Made by a program: the position numbers and the translations under genes
Notes under the pieces: generated by a model
Databases searched by the model: none
The model's input: the letters and a program-made list of their open reading frames with translations, nothing else
What the model was told of the DNA's origin: nothing
In this document: in pieces, positions 51,979-60,769 of the stretch
How the letters are laid out: each line of letters begins with the position of its first letter
Numbering within the stretch: position 1 is the stretch's first letter
NCBI GenBank assembly: GCA_963771835.1
Contig: CAVYVA010000004.1
Span: 434,001-498,000 of the forward strand
Length of the DNA: 64,000 nt
Origin: CAVQCJ01 sp963771835
GTDB taxonomy: Bacteria > Actinomycetota > Actinomycetes > Prado026
Reading direction: 5' to 3'

Positions 51979-52834
51979 GACGGTCACGATCGGGCACGAC
52001 CAGCCGTTCTGCATCATCGGCGAGCGGATCAACCCGACCGGGCGCAAGAAGTTCCAGGAGCAGCTGCGCGCGGGCGACCTGTCTCAGGTCGAGCTGGACG
52101 TCGCCCAGCAGGTCGCCGGCGGCGCGCACGTCCTGGACGTGAACATGGGCGTGCCGCTCACCGACGAGGCCGACCTGCTCTCCCGGGCGATCAAGCTGAT
52201 CCAGGGCCTGACCGACCTGCCGCTGTGCATCGACTCCTCGGTCGTCGAGGCGCTCGAGGCCGGGCTCGCGGCGTACGAGGGGAAGGCCCTGGTCAACTCG
52301 GTCACCGCCGAGGACGACCGGATGGAGCTGATCCTGCCGCTGGTGAAGAAGTACGGCGCCGCGGTCATCGCGCTGCCCAACGACGAGACCGGCATCCCGG
52401 CCACCGCGCAGGAGCGGGTCGACCTGACCGGCAAGATCGTGCGGGCGGCCACCGTGAAGTACGGCATCGCGGTCGAGGACATCGTCATCGACCCGCTCGC
52501 GATGACGGTCGGTGCCGACCCCGAGGCCGTCGTCATCACGCTGGAGGCGATCGCGCGGATCCGGGCGGAGTACGGGGTGAACATGACCTGCGGGGCGTCC
52601 AACATCTCGTTCGGCCTGCCGAACCGGCACGCGCTGAACGCCACGTTCCTGCCGGTCGCGGCCTCGCACGGGCTGACCAGCGCGGTGATGGACGCGCGCA
52701 CCCCCGCGATCGTCGAGGCGGTTCGCGCCGGCGACCTGCTCCTCGGCCGCGACCCGTGGGGCTCGACCTGGATCGCGGAGTTCCGGCGCCGGCAGGCAGA
52801 GCTCACGGCGGCCGCCGAAGCCGCGGCGGGGTGA
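51950..52834 (+). CDS. methyltetrahydrofolate:corrinoid methyltransferase (MtgA/MtvA-like)
   Basis: 294 residues of the pterin-binding (DHPS/MeTr) TIM barrel: FCIIGERINPTGRKKFQEQL, AHVLDVNMGVPLTDEADL, LPLCIDSSVVEALEAGL, NSVTAEDDRMELILPLV, DPLAMTVGADPEAV and CGASNISFGLPNRHALN. It moves the methyl group between the corrinoid protein and THF. It overlaps the reductase gene and uses an AGGAG within it. Together with the upstream carrier it channels amine-derived methyl groups into the folate pool. Confidence 0.93.
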   Translation: MHTVLRSPSKTVTIGHDQPFCIIGERINPTGRKKFQEQLRAGDLSQVELDVAQQVAGGAHVLDVNMGVPLTDEADLLSRAIKLIQGLTDLPLCIDSSVVEALEAGLAAYEGKALVNSVTAEDDRMELILPLVKKYGAAVIALPNDETGIPATAQERVDLTGKIVRAATVKYGIAVEDIVIDPLAMTVGADPEAVVITLEAIARIRAEYGVNMTCGASNISFGLPNRHALNATFLPVAASHGLTSAVMDARTPAIVEAVRAGDLLLGRDPWGSTWIAEFRRRQAELTAAAEAAAG

Positions 52835-52844
52835 TCCCCGCCCT

Positions 52845-54803
52845 GTGACGTCGCAGCCCGGGCCGGACGGTCCTCCGGCGGCGCCCCCCGGCCGGTACCG
52901 CCGGGAGGCGCTCATCGACGTGCCCGAGCCCACGGCCGAGGGCGCGCCCGCCGCCCCGGACGGCGTGGGCCGGGTGCGGCTGCGGTTCCGCCCGGCGGAC
53001 GCGGAGTTCCGGGTGCCGCCGGGGGTGACCGTCTTCGACGCGGCGAGCTGGAACGGCATCGCCGTCGACTCCACCTGCGGTGGCCACGGCACGTGCAAGA
53101 AGTGCAAGGTGCGGATCCTGGACGGGTCGGTCCCGGTCTCGAAGCTGGACGTCCGTGCGTTCAGCGGCGACGAGCTGCGCTCGGGCTGGCGGCTCGCCTG
53201 CCTGGCGCAGGCCAACGCCGACCTGGAGATCGAGGTGCCGCCGCTGACGACCAGGCCCAAGGCGGCCACGGTCGGCGTGGGTCGGCAGGTGATCCTGCGC
53301 CCGGCCGTGCAGAAGCGCTACGTCGAGCTGACCGAGCCGACGTTGCAGGACCAGGCCACGGACGTCGAGCGCCTGCTCGCCGCGATCGACGACCTCGAGC
53401 TGCGGGTCGACCTCGATGCGGTGCGCACCCTCGGGCGGACGCTGCGGGCCAACGACTTCAAGGTCACCGCCGTCGTCGTGGACGACGTGCTGATCGGCGT
53501 CGAGCCCGGCGACACCTCCGCGGCCCGCTACGGGATCGCGTTCGACCTGGGCACCACGACCGTGGTCGCGACCCTGCTCGACCTGTCCACCGGCGCACCG
53601 GCCGCCGTCCGGTCGATGCTCAACAAGCAGCAGCCGTTCGGGGCCGACGTCATCACCCGCATCAGTGCAACGATGCTCGACCCGGACGCGCTGGGACGGC
53701 TGCGCGACCTCGCGCACGCAACCCTGGACGAGCTGGCCCGCGAGGTCTGCGAGTCCGCCGGGGTGGACCCGGTGCAGGTGTACGAGGTCGCCCTGGCCGG
53801 GAACGTCACCATGACCCACCTCGCACTCGGCATCGACCCCGAGCCGGTGGGCGTCGCGCCGTTCATCATGGCGTCGCGGTCGTTCCCGGACCTGCTCGCC
53901 GCCGACCTCGGCGTGCAGGTGCACCCGCGGGCCCGCGCGACCGTCTTCCCCGCGCTGGGGGCTTACGTCGGCGGCGACATCGTGGCCGGGGTGCTCGCGT
54001 CCGGGATGGAGCGGGACAAGCGGCTGCGGCTGTTCATCGACGTCGGCACCAACTGCGAGATCGTCCTGGGCAACGCCGACCGGCTGGTCTCGACGGCCGC
54101 TCCGGCCGGACCGGCGTTCGAGGCGGCCTCGATCCGGTGCGGGATGCGCGCGGCCGACGGTGCGGTCGAGGTCGTCCGGATCACCGCCGAGGGACTGCAG
54201 CTGCAGGTCATCGGCGACGTGAAGGCGGTCGGGCTGTGCGGGTCCGGCCTGGTGGACGCGGTCGCCGAGCTGGTCCGGGTCGGGCTGCTCGACCGCTCCG
54301 GGCGATTCGTCCCGGACGAGGACGCACCGGCGGTGGCGGCGGCGGCCGGGGTGCCCGGCCTGGCCGACCACCTGCAGACGATCAACGGCGAGCGCGTGTT
54401 CGTCCTGGCCGGGCTCGGCGACGAGGACATGGTCTACCTGTCGCAGCGGGACGTGCGCGAGCTCCAGTTCGCGAAGGCGGCGATCTCGACCGGATGGCGG
54501 CTGCTGCTCGAGGAGATCGGCGTGCAGGAGTCGGACGTCGCGCAGGTGCTGCTCGCCGGCTCGTTCGGGACATACCTGTCGCCGGCGAGCGCGATCCGGA
54601 TCGGGCTCGTGCCGAAGCTGCCGGTGCTTCGGATCGTCAGCGCGGGGAACGTGGCCGGCGAGGGGGCGAAGATGGCTCTGCTGTCCAAGCCGGAGCGGGC
54701 GGGTGCGGTGGCTCTGCTGGAGGAGGTGGAGTATGTCGAGCTCTCGGACAGGACCGACTTCAACGACCGTTTCGTCGACGAGCTCTCCTTCCCCGCCGGC
54801 TGA
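52845..54803 (+). CDS. RamA-like corrinoid-activation ATPase with 2Fe-2S domain (DUF4445/ASKHA)
   Basis: 652 residues from a GTG. After a Pro-rich tail comes a plant-type 2Fe-2S ferredoxin domain (about 45-125) with ligands in STCGGHGTCKKCKVRI and the distal Cys in RLACLAQ. The ASKHA ATPase region follows (GIAFDLGTTTVVATLLDL, phosphate loops GNVTMTHL and VGTNCEIVLGN). Such proteins use ATP and low-potential electrons to reduce inactive Co(II) to Co(I) on corrinoid proteins. It completes the methyl-transfer set. Its end overlaps DUF1638. Confidence 0.92.
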   Translation: MTSQPGPDGPPAAPPGRYRREALIDVPEPTAEGAPAAPDGVGRVRLRFRPADAEFRVPPGVTVFDAASWNGIAVDSTCGGHGTCKKCKVRILDGSVPVSKLDVRAFSGDELRSGWRLACLAQANADLEIEVPPLTTRPKAATVGVGRQVILRPAVQKRYVELTEPTLQDQATDVERLLAAIDDLELRVDLDAVRTLGRTLRANDFKVTAVVVDDVLIGVEPGDTSAARYGIAFDLGTTTVVATLLDLSTGAPAAVRSMLNKQQPFGADVITRISATMLDPDALGRLRDLAHATLDELAREVCESAGVDPVQVYEVALAGNVTMTHLALGIDPEPVGVAPFIMASRSFPDLLAADLGVQVHPRARATVFPALGAYVGGDIVAGVLASGMERDKRLRLFIDVGTNCEIVLGNADRLVSTAAPAGPAFEAASIRCGMRAADGAVEVVRITAEGLQLQVIGDVKAVGLCGSGLVDAVAELVRVGLLDRSGRFVPDEDAPAVAAAAGVPGLADHLQTINGERVFVLAGLGDEDMVYLSQRDVRELQFAKAAISTGWRLLLEEIGVQESDVAQVLLAGSFGTYLSPASAIRIGLVPKLPVLRIVSAGNVAGEGAKMALLSKPERAGAVALLEEVEYVELSDRTDFNDRFVDELSFPAG

Positions 54804-55455
54804 GGACCCCGGTGCCCGGTTCGGGGTGGTGGCCTGCGGGGCGATCGCTGCGCACGTGGCGGCTGTCTCGGCGCGGAACGGGTGGCCGGTGGACGTTCAT
54901 CCGGTGAACCCGCTGCTGCACAACCGGCCGGAGCGCATCGCGGCGGCGGTGGAGGCGCTGGTCGGACAGCTGCGGCCCAGGTACGGGGACCGGGTCGCGG
55001 TCGCGTACGCGGACTGCGGGACGTACGGGGCGCTGGACGCGCTCTGCCGGCGGCTGGGGCTGCGCAGGCTGGCCGGGCAGCACTGCTACGACGTGTTCGC
55101 GGGACAGGCGGAGCTGGCCGAGCTGATGGCGCAGGAGCCGGGGACGTACGTCCTCACCGACTACCTGGTGCGCTCGTTCCGGCGCTCGGTCCTGGTCGAG
55201 CTGGGGCTGGACCGGTATCCCGAGCTGCGCGAGGACTACTTCCGGCACTACCACCGCGTGGTCTGGCTCGCCCAGTCGCCGACCGGTGAGCTCCGCACGC
55301 TCGCCGAGGACGCCGCTGCCGCGATCGGGCTGCCGCTGGAGGTGGTCCAGACCGGTGACCTCGGCCTCGAGCACGAGCTCGCTGCCCTCCTCGCGCTCCC
55401 CCGGCCGCAGACCTCCCGTGCAGTAGCGCAGCAGGACCCGCGTACTGCACCGTAG
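54733..55455 (+). CDS. DUF1638 domain protein
   Basis: 240 residues from the ATG at 54733, chosen because AGGAGG lies 6 bases upstream, inside the RamA-like gene (71-base overlap in another frame). The core VVACGAIAAHVAAVSARNGW, HNRPERIAAAVEAL, YADCGTYGALDALC and AGQHCYDVFAGQAEL is the DUF1638 pattern with conserved cysteines. The family is known from methanogen and bacterial methylamine clusters but has no assigned activity. Conserved Cys/His residues suggest metal or corrinoid chemistry. The deep overlap argues for an equal dose with the activator. Confidence 0.87.
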   Translation: MSSSRTGPTSTTVSSTSSPSPPAEDPGARFGVVACGAIAAHVAAVSARNGWPVDVHPVNPLLHNRPERIAAAVEALVGQLRPRYGDRVAVAYADCGTYGALDALCRRLGLRRLAGQHCYDVFAGQAELAELMAQEPGTYVLTDYLVRSFRRSVLVELGLDRYPELREDYFRHYHRVVWLAQSPTGELRTLAEDAAAAIGLPLEVVQTGDLGLEHELAALLALPRPQTSRAVAQQDPRTAP

Positions 55456-55487
55456 GTTCGCGCGGGTGGGAGCGGAGAGGTGACGCC

Positions 55488-56996
55488 ATGGCCAGCACCG
55501 GGACCGACCAGCACGGGAACCAGCTCACCGTCGGCGGCGCCGAGGCGCTGACCGCCTACGACGCCGCGGTCGACCACCTCCTGCACTTCCGGGCCGAGGT
55601 CGTCGGCTCGCTCGACGACGCCGTCGCCGCCGACCCGGCGTTCCCGATGGCGCACATCGCGCAGGCGTACCTGGGCGTGCTGGGGACCGAGCGCGACGAC
55701 GCGCTGGCGGCCGGTGCGTCGCTGGCCGCGTACCTGGCCGACGCGGACGTCGCCGGCTGGCAGCCTCGCGAGCTCGCGCACGCGGCCGCGGCGCAGGCGC
55801 TCGTGCACGGTGACCTGACGACCGGCGGCGCGCTGCTGCGCGCGGTGGTCGACGAGCACCCGAGGGACGCGCTGGCCCTCGCTGTCGGCCACCAGGTGGA
55901 CTTCTTCGTCGGCGACGCCCAGTCGTTGCGCGACCGGGTGGGGGCGACGCTGACGGCGTGGAGCCCGAGCGACCCGCACCACGGTCAGCTGCTGGGGATG
56001 TACGCCTTCGGCCTCGAGGAGACCGGGATGTACGCGCGGGCCGAGGACACCGGGCTGGCCGCCGTCGAGGCCGACGCTACGGACGTCTGGGCGGTGCACG
56101 CGGTCACCCACACCTACGAGATGCAGGGACGGTTCGGGCCGGGGCTGGCCTACCTCGACGAGCACGCCGAACAGTGGCAGTCCGGCAACTTCCTGGCGGT
56201 GCACAACTGGTGGCACTACTGCCTGTACCTGCTCGAGACGGGTGACCGCGGCCGGGCCCTGGAGATCTACGACGCCGTGCTGCACCACGCCGGGTCGGCG
56301 AACGTGGCGATGGAGATGCTCGACGCCGCCGCGCTGCTGTGGCGGCTGCTGCTCGAGGGCGACGACCAGACCGGACGGTGGCAGGTCCTCGCTCAGGCCT
56401 GGGACGAGAAGACGGCCGAGCCGTACTACTCCTTCAACGACATGCACGCCGTGATGTCCTACGTCGGTGCCGGCCGGCTGGCGGACGCCGAAGGGCTGGT
56501 CCAGGCCCGGACGCGGTACGTCGCCGACGCGACCGACGAGTCGGTGACGAACCTGCGGATGACCCGGGAGGTCGGACTGCCCGTCGCCCGGGCCCTGGTC
56601 GCGTTCGGCGAGGGGCGGTACGAGAGCGTCGTCGACGAGCTGCTGCCCATCCGGTCCGTCGTCAACCGCTTCGGCGGTTCGCACGCCCAGCGCGACGCCG
56701 TCCAGCGCACCCTGCTGGAGGCGGCGCTGAGGAGCGGCCGGCACGGCGTGGCCCGCGGGCTGCTGTCCGAGCGGCTCGGCATCAACCCGTGCAGCCCGTA
56801 CAGCTGGCTGAAGCAGGCCGCGCTGTCGGATGCGCTCGGCGACGCCGCGGCCGCGGCGGCAGCGCGGTCACGGGTCGTCGAGCTGCGCGTCCCCGCGACG
56901 TATCACCGCGGCGGCGCCGGAACCGTGAGCCTCCCGGGAGGTTCGCCGGTCTCGTCAGGCTCGTCCGGGCCCGGGTCGAGCCGGAACGGCGGGTAG
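55488..56996 (+). CDS. TTC38-like tetratricopeptide repeat protein
   Basis: 502 residues, soluble, all-helical. The pattern AYDAAVDHLLHFRAEVVGSL, AHIAQAYLGVLGTERDDAL, LLGMYAFGLEETGMYARAED, WAVHAVTHTYEMQGRFGPGL and WHYCLYLLETGDRGRALEIY are TPR-like helix pairs of the TTC38 family, which is conserved from bacteria to animals. Molecular function is unknown. It follows the DUF1638 gene by 32 bases in the same orientation, so it could belong to that transcript. The 3' end runs 94 bases into the convergent DUF4389 gene; the true stop may be earlier if a base is wrong. Confidence 0.82.
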   Translation: MASTGTDQHGNQLTVGGAEALTAYDAAVDHLLHFRAEVVGSLDDAVAADPAFPMAHIAQAYLGVLGTERDDALAAGASLAAYLADADVAGWQPRELAHAAAAQALVHGDLTTGGALLRAVVDEHPRDALALAVGHQVDFFVGDAQSLRDRVGATLTAWSPSDPHHGQLLGMYAFGLEETGMYARAEDTGLAAVEADATDVWAVHAVTHTYEMQGRFGPGLAYLDEHAEQWQSGNFLAVHNWWHYCLYLLETGDRGRALEIYDAVLHHAGSANVAMEMLDAAALLWRLLLEGDDQTGRWQVLAQAWDEKTAEPYYSFNDMHAVMSYVGAGRLADAEGLVQARTRYVADATDESVTNLRMTREVGLPVARALVAFGEGRYESVVDELLPIRSVVNRFGGSHAQRDAVQRTLLEAALRSGRHGVARGLLSERLGINPCSPYSWLKQAALSDALGDAAAAAAARSRVVELRVPATYHRGGAGTVSLPGGSPVSSGSSGPGSSRNGG

Positions 56997-57613
56997 CTGT
57001 CGGTCATCAGCGCTGCGTACGCGGCGACGCGCAGCACCCAGCGGTTCAGGCCCAGCACCAAGTCGTACAGGGGCCGCGGGTAGCTCCCGGTCACCAGCAG
57101 CAGGACGCCGGCGACGACGACGAGGATCCCGATCAGACCGCCTCCGCCGTAGGAGACCGTCTGGTCGCCGACGTGCCAGGCCAGCCATGCCCCGCCGACG
57201 AGCAGGCCGACGACGATGTACTGCGGGATGGCGAGCAGCCACCACTTGACCAGGACCAGCCCCCGGGACAGGTGGTCGGGGTAGCCGATCTCCAGGTGCG
57301 CCGGGTAGTCCGGCACCTCGGCCAGCGTGAACGGCGGGTACTGGTCGGTGCCGAGCGCGCCGTAGGTGTAGTAGGACACCCGCCACGACCAGCGCAGCAC
57401 GCCGACGTTGAAGTCGAAGATCCCGCGCGGGTACCGACCGGTGAACAGGATCGCGAAGAACGCGACCACACTCAGGACGACGAAGGCCAGCCACAGGAAG
57501 GCCAGCACGACGAAGTGCGGGATGGCGAGGAACCACTTGACCAGCCACAGCCAGCGCGACAGCGGCTCGTCGAGGGTAGCCCGCACCCGAACCGGGTAGG
57601 CAACGGTAGTCAT
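56903..57613 (-). CDS. DUF4389 membrane protein
   Basis: 236 residues from the second of two ATGs (57613); the first is placed directly against AAGGAG, leaving no spacing. The protein has two copies of a unit of the kind WLVKWFLAIPHFVVLAFLWLA followed by GRYPRGIFDFNVGVLRW, and VKWWLLAIPQYIVVGLLVGG followed by GSYPRPLYDLVLGLNRW. That duplication, with YTYGALGTDQYPPF, is diagnostic of DUF4389. Four to six helices are expected. Function is unknown; the family is typical of actinobacteria. Confidence 0.9.
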   Translation of the reverse strand: MTTVAYPVRVRATLDEPLSRWLWLVKWFLAIPHFVVLAFLWLAFVVLSVVAFFAILFTGRYPRGIFDFNVGVLRWSWRVSYYTYGALGTDQYPPFTLAEVPDYPAHLEIGYPDHLSRGLVLVKWWLLAIPQYIVVGLLVGGAWLAWHVGDQTVSYGGGGLIGILVVVAGVLLLVTGSYPRPLYDLVLGLNRWVLRVAAYAALMTDSYPPFRLDPGPDEPDETGEPPGRLTVPAPPR

Positions 57614-57816
57614 CGTGACCATCTCCTTGCACAGCCGCCTCGATCACCTGATGCGCGGCCTGCTCCCAGCATCGCGTCGGGCGCCGCTGCCGGGTACGGC
57701 CGGAAGTCCCGAAACCTGCTCCCGCGGCACCGCCGGGACCTTCGCCCCTGGGTCGGCGGACCGCCCGCGCGGAGTCTGGAGGTGCCAGGCGAGCACTCAA
57801 GCTGTGGAGGTGTGCG

Positions 57817-58134
57817 ATGGACGCCCAGACCGAGACCGGCCACGACACCGGCGCCACGCTCCCCGAGCCGCGGTCCGACCGCAGCGACACCGAGCGGGCC
57901 CGCGCCCGCAAGCGCATCGAGGCGAAGCGGGACTTCGTCTCGCACATCGTCGCGTACGTCGTCGTCAACCTGTTCCTGGTCGGCATCTGGTGGTTCACCG
58001 GGGCCGGCTACTTCTGGCCTGCCTGGATCATCGGCGGGTGGGGCGTGGGCCTGGCGCTGCACGCGTGGGACCTGTTCGGACGCCGACCGGTCACCGAGGC
58101 CGACATCGACGCCGAGCTGCGGCGGCACGGCTGA
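57817..58134 (+). CDS. 2TM-domain membrane protein
   Basis: 105 residues. A charged N-terminus with RARARKRIEAKRDFVSHI leads into two helices, VAYVVVNLFLVGIWWF and FWPAWIIGGWGVGLALHAW, and a short tail. This matches the 2TM domain family, which also occurs fused to histidine kinases. Alone it is of unknown function. It stands between two intergenic stretches and has no clear operon partner. Confidence 0.88.
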   Translation: MDAQTETGHDTGATLPEPRSDRSDTERARARKRIEAKRDFVSHIVAYVVVNLFLVGIWWFTGAGYFWPAWIIGGWGVGLALHAWDLFGRRPVTEADIDAELRRHG

Positions 58135-58213
58135 GCCCGAGCGGGGACCGGGGGTACGTTCTCCCTGGCCACGACGGGCGCCGGCCCGCAGCGCCGAGGA
58201 CGGCAGGGAGCGC

Positions 58214-58687
58214 GTGACGGACCTGGAAGTGCGGACCGGGCTCCCGGCCGACCTCGACCGGCTCGCCGCGATCGACGAGCAGGCGGGCGTCGGCTCGCCC
58301 CGGCGGATCAGGATCGACCGGTTCCTGTCCGGGGCTGCCGGCCGGTGCCTCGTCGCCGAGGTCGGCGGGACGGTGGTCGGGTACGTGGCCGTGGTGCCGG
58401 AGCACTTCTTCGGCCGGGCGTTCGTCGAGCTGCTCCAGGTCGCGCGGCCCTATCGGCGGACCGGCGTGGGGTCGGCGCTGCTGCGGGCCGCGGTGGCCGA
58501 GGCCGCGGGCGCACCTGACGCGGAGGCGGAGGCGGTCTTCACCTCGACCAACGCCTCGAACGCCCCGATGCTGGCGCTGCTGCGCCGCGACGGGTGGCTG
58601 GTGAGCGGGACCCTGGACGGGCTCGACGAGGGCGACCCCGAGGTCGTCTTCTACCGGCGCGCACCGGTGCGAGGATTGCGGCCGTGA
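58214..58687 (+). CDS. GNAT-family N-acetyltransferase
   Basis: 157 residues from a GTG. The GNAT fold is visible from VRTGLPADLDRLAAID through strand GRCLVAEVGGTVVGYVAV to the acetyl-CoA loop VARPYRRTGVGSALLRAAV (R/Q-x-x-G-x-G/A form), and a C-terminal TSTNASNAPMLALLRRDGW. Substrate unknown. Its stop overlaps the GTG of the next membrane gene (GTGA), so the three genes from here to 59464 form an operon. Confidence 0.9.
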   Translation: MTDLEVRTGLPADLDRLAAIDEQAGVGSPRRIRIDRFLSGAAGRCLVAEVGGTVVGYVAVVPEHFFGRAFVELLQVARPYRRTGVGSALLRAAVAEAAGAPDAEAEAVFTSTNASNAPMLALLRRDGWLVSGTLDGLDEGDPEVVFYRRAPVRGLRP

Positions 58688-59049
58688 CAGGCCCCTACGC
58701 GACCGCGATCGTGGTCGTCTCGCTCGCGCTCGGGCTGTGGGCGCTCGGCCTGGTCGTCGCGAACCGACCGCCCTCGGTCTCCCTGGTGGCCGGCGGCGCC
58801 CTGCTCGAGCTGATGCTGCTCGGCTTCCTCGTCGGCGGCGTCGTGCAGATGGCCCGCAGCGACCACCACTTCGCCCGGCTCGAGTTCGTCGGCTACCTCG
58901 TGGCCTGCCTGCTGATCCCGCCGGCGGCGGTGGCCTGGGGCTGGGGCGAGAAGAGCCGGTCGGGCACCGCGGTGATCGCGGTCGGGTTCCTCATCATGCC
59001 GGTGCTGGTGCTGCGCGTTCAGCAGGTCTGGGCCGGTCCCGTTGGCTGA
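58684..59049 (+). CDS. small four-helix membrane protein
   Basis: 121 residues from a GTG. Helices: IVVVSLALGLWALGLVVANR, LVAGGALLELMLLGFLVGGVV, VGYLVACLLIPPAAVAWGW and AVIAVGFLIMPVLVLRV. No motif beyond hydrophobicity and the GEKSRSGT loop is recognised. It is translationally coupled to the GNAT gene and overlaps the next gene by 8 bases. Such pairs of small membrane proteins are common in actinobacteria, probably acting as a complex. Confidence 0.8.
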   Translation: MTGPYATAIVVVSLALGLWALGLVVANRPPSVSLVAGGALLELMLLGFLVGGVVQMARSDHHFARLEFVGYLVACLLIPPAAVAWGWGEKSRSGTAVIAVGFLIMPVLVLRVQQVWAGPVG

Positions 59050-59464
59050 CGACGGAACGACCGCGGCGCGGCCGACCGGTCGCGGCTTCGGCCGCGTGCT
59101 GGTGGCGGTGTACGGGATCTTCGCGCTGTCCGCGACGGCCCGCTCGGCGTACCAGATCGCGACCAAGTTCCACGAGGCGCCGCTGGCCTACCTGCTCTCC
59201 GCGCTGTCCGCCGTCGTGTACATCGTCGCGACCGTGTCGCTCGCCCGCGGCGACCCGCGGTCCCGGCGGGTGGCCACCGTCGCGATCAGCATCGAGCTCG
59301 TCGGCGTCCTCGTGGTCGGCGCGGCCAGCGTCGCCTTCCCGGACGAGTTCCCGGACGCCGCCGTCTGGAGCGGGTTCGGCAGCGGCTACGGGTTCGTCCC
59401 CGTCGTCCTCCCGCTGGTCGGCCTGTGGTGGCTCTACCGCACCCGCCCCGGGGCCCACCCGTAG
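59042..59464 (+). CDS. small membrane protein with four helices
   Basis: 140 residues beginning at a TTG eight bases before the previous stop; no better start is in frame. Helices: RVLVAVYGIFALSATARSAY, PLAYLLSALSAVVYIVATVSL, VATVAISIELVGVLVVGAA and GFVPVVLPLVGLWWLYR. The unit DEFPDAAVWSGFGSGYGFVP resembles small actinobacterial integral membrane proteins of unknown function. It is the last gene of the GNAT operon. Confidence 0.8.
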   Translation: MADDGTTAARPTGRGFGRVLVAVYGIFALSATARSAYQIATKFHEAPLAYLLSALSAVVYIVATVSLARGDPRSRRVATVAISIELVGVLVVGAASVAFPDEFPDAAVWSGFGSGYGFVPVVLPLVGLWWLYRTRPGAHP

Positions 59465-59472
59465 GTCTCGGG

Positions 59473-59916
59473 TCAGGGGTCGGGGCTGCTGGCGCGAAGC
59501 TGGGCGAGGTGCTCGTGGTCGTGCGCGAGCACCTCCTCGCACAGCCCGGCGACGGCGAGCTCGCCGAACACCGAGTGCCGCGCCTTGCGCGCCCAGCCCT
59601 CGTCCGGCAGAGCGCCCAGGTAGGCCAGCGTCGCGTTCCGCGCCAGCTCGAACTCGTCGGCGACGTCCTCGCAGCCGCGCGCTCCGTACCGGCCCTCCCA
59701 GTCGACGCCGTCGGGCTCCCACCACTCCCAGACCGGTACGTCCACGGTGGCCATCTCGCGCAGCCGAGGCAGCCAGACGTGCTCCTCCACGTAGGCGAGG
59801 TGGCCGAGGACGATGCTGTGCGGCCACCCGTCCGTCGCGTGCGCGGCGGCGTGCGCGGCGCGGACCAGACCGGGCGTCTCGCCCATCCGCTGCAGCAGCT
59901 CGTCGTGGTCGACCAA
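59473..59916 (-). CDS. DinB-like four-helix protein
   Basis: 147 residues from a TTG one base after the folD stop, so it is the last gene of the cysteine synthase-folD operon. The helix bundle shows histidines in the DinB arrangement: IVLGHLAYVEEHVWLPRL in the second helix and VLAHDHEHLAQLR at the end. This can bind a metal, as in DinB_2/thiol-dependent transferases and damage-induced DinB. Substrate and regulation are not visible. Confidence 0.75.
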   Translation of the reverse strand: MVDHDELLQRMGETPGLVRAAHAAAHATDGWPHSIVLGHLAYVEEHVWLPRLREMATVDVPVWEWWEPDGVDWEGRYGARGCEDVADEFELARNATLAYLGALPDEGWARKARHSVFGELAVAGLCEEVLAHDHEHLAQLRASSPDP

Positions 59917-59917
59917 C

Positions 59918-60769
59918 TCAGGCGTCCGACCGCTCCGCCGCCTCGACCACGTTGGCGAGCAGCATCGCCCGCGTCATCGGCCCGACCCCGCCCGGCATCG
60001 GCGCCACCCACGCGGCGACGTCGAGCACCGACGGGTGCACGTCGCCCTCGAGCCCGTGCTCGGTCCTGGTGATGCCGACGTCGAGCACGGCCGCACCGGG
60101 CCGCACCATGTCGGCGGTGACCAGGCCGGCGACGCCGGCGGCCGCGACGACGATGTCGGCGGTGCGGGTGTGCGCGGCCAGGTCCCGGGTGCCGGTGTGG
60201 CACAACGTCACCGTGGCGTTCTCCGAACGCCGGGTCAGCAGCAGGCCGAGCGGTCGCCCGACGGTGACGCCACGGCCGACGACGACGACCTCGGCCCCGT
60301 CGATCGCGACCCCGTACCGCCGCAGCAGCTCGACGATCCCGCGCGGCGTGCACGGCAGCGGGGCGCTCTCGCCGAGGACGAGCTTGCCCAGGTTCGTCGG
60401 GTGCAGGCCGTCGGCGTCCTTGGCCGGGTCCATCAACGAAAGCACGCGGCCCGGGTCGAGTCCCTTCGGCAGCGGCAGCTGGACGATGTAGCCGGTGCAG
60501 TCCGGGTCGGCGTTGAGCCGGGCCACGGCCGCGTCGACGTCGTCCTGGGTGGCGTCGGCGGGCAGGTCGACCCGGATGCTGGCGACCCCGACCTCGGCGC
60601 AGTCGCGGTGCTTTCCGCCCACGTACGCGTGGCTGCCCGGGTCGTCGCCGACGAGCACCGTGCCCAACCCCGGACGTACGCCGCGCGCGGCCAGCTTCGC
60701 CACCCGCTCGGCCAGCTCGGAGCGGATGGCGGCGGCGGTGGCCTTGCCGTCGAGGATCTGCGCGGTCAT
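59918..60769 (-). CDS. folD: methylene-THF dehydrogenase/methenyl-THF cyclohydrolase
   Basis: 283 residues. It has the substrate-binding YVGGKHRDCAEVGVASIR (Tyr and Lys of YxxxK), QLPLPKGLDPGRVLSLMDP, the NADP site VVVVGRGVTVGRPLGLLL and PMPGGVGPMTRAMLLANV. It interconverts methylene-, methenyl- and 10-formyl-THF, the middle step between the MetF-like enzyme and PurU in this window. It overlaps the cysteine synthase homologue by four bases and is followed directly by the DinB-like gene. Confidence 0.96.
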   Translation of the reverse strand: MTAQILDGKATAAAIRSELAERVAKLAARGVRPGLGTVLVGDDPGSHAYVGGKHRDCAEVGVASIRVDLPADATQDDVDAAVARLNADPDCTGYIVQLPLPKGLDPGRVLSLMDPAKDADGLHPTNLGKLVLGESAPLPCTPRGIVELLRRYGVAIDGAEVVVVGRGVTVGRPLGLLLTRRSENATVTLCHTGTRDLAAHTRTADIVVAAAGVAGLVTADMVRPGAAVLDVGITRTEHGLEGDVHPSVLDVAAWVAPMPGGVGPMTRAMLLANVVEAAERSDA

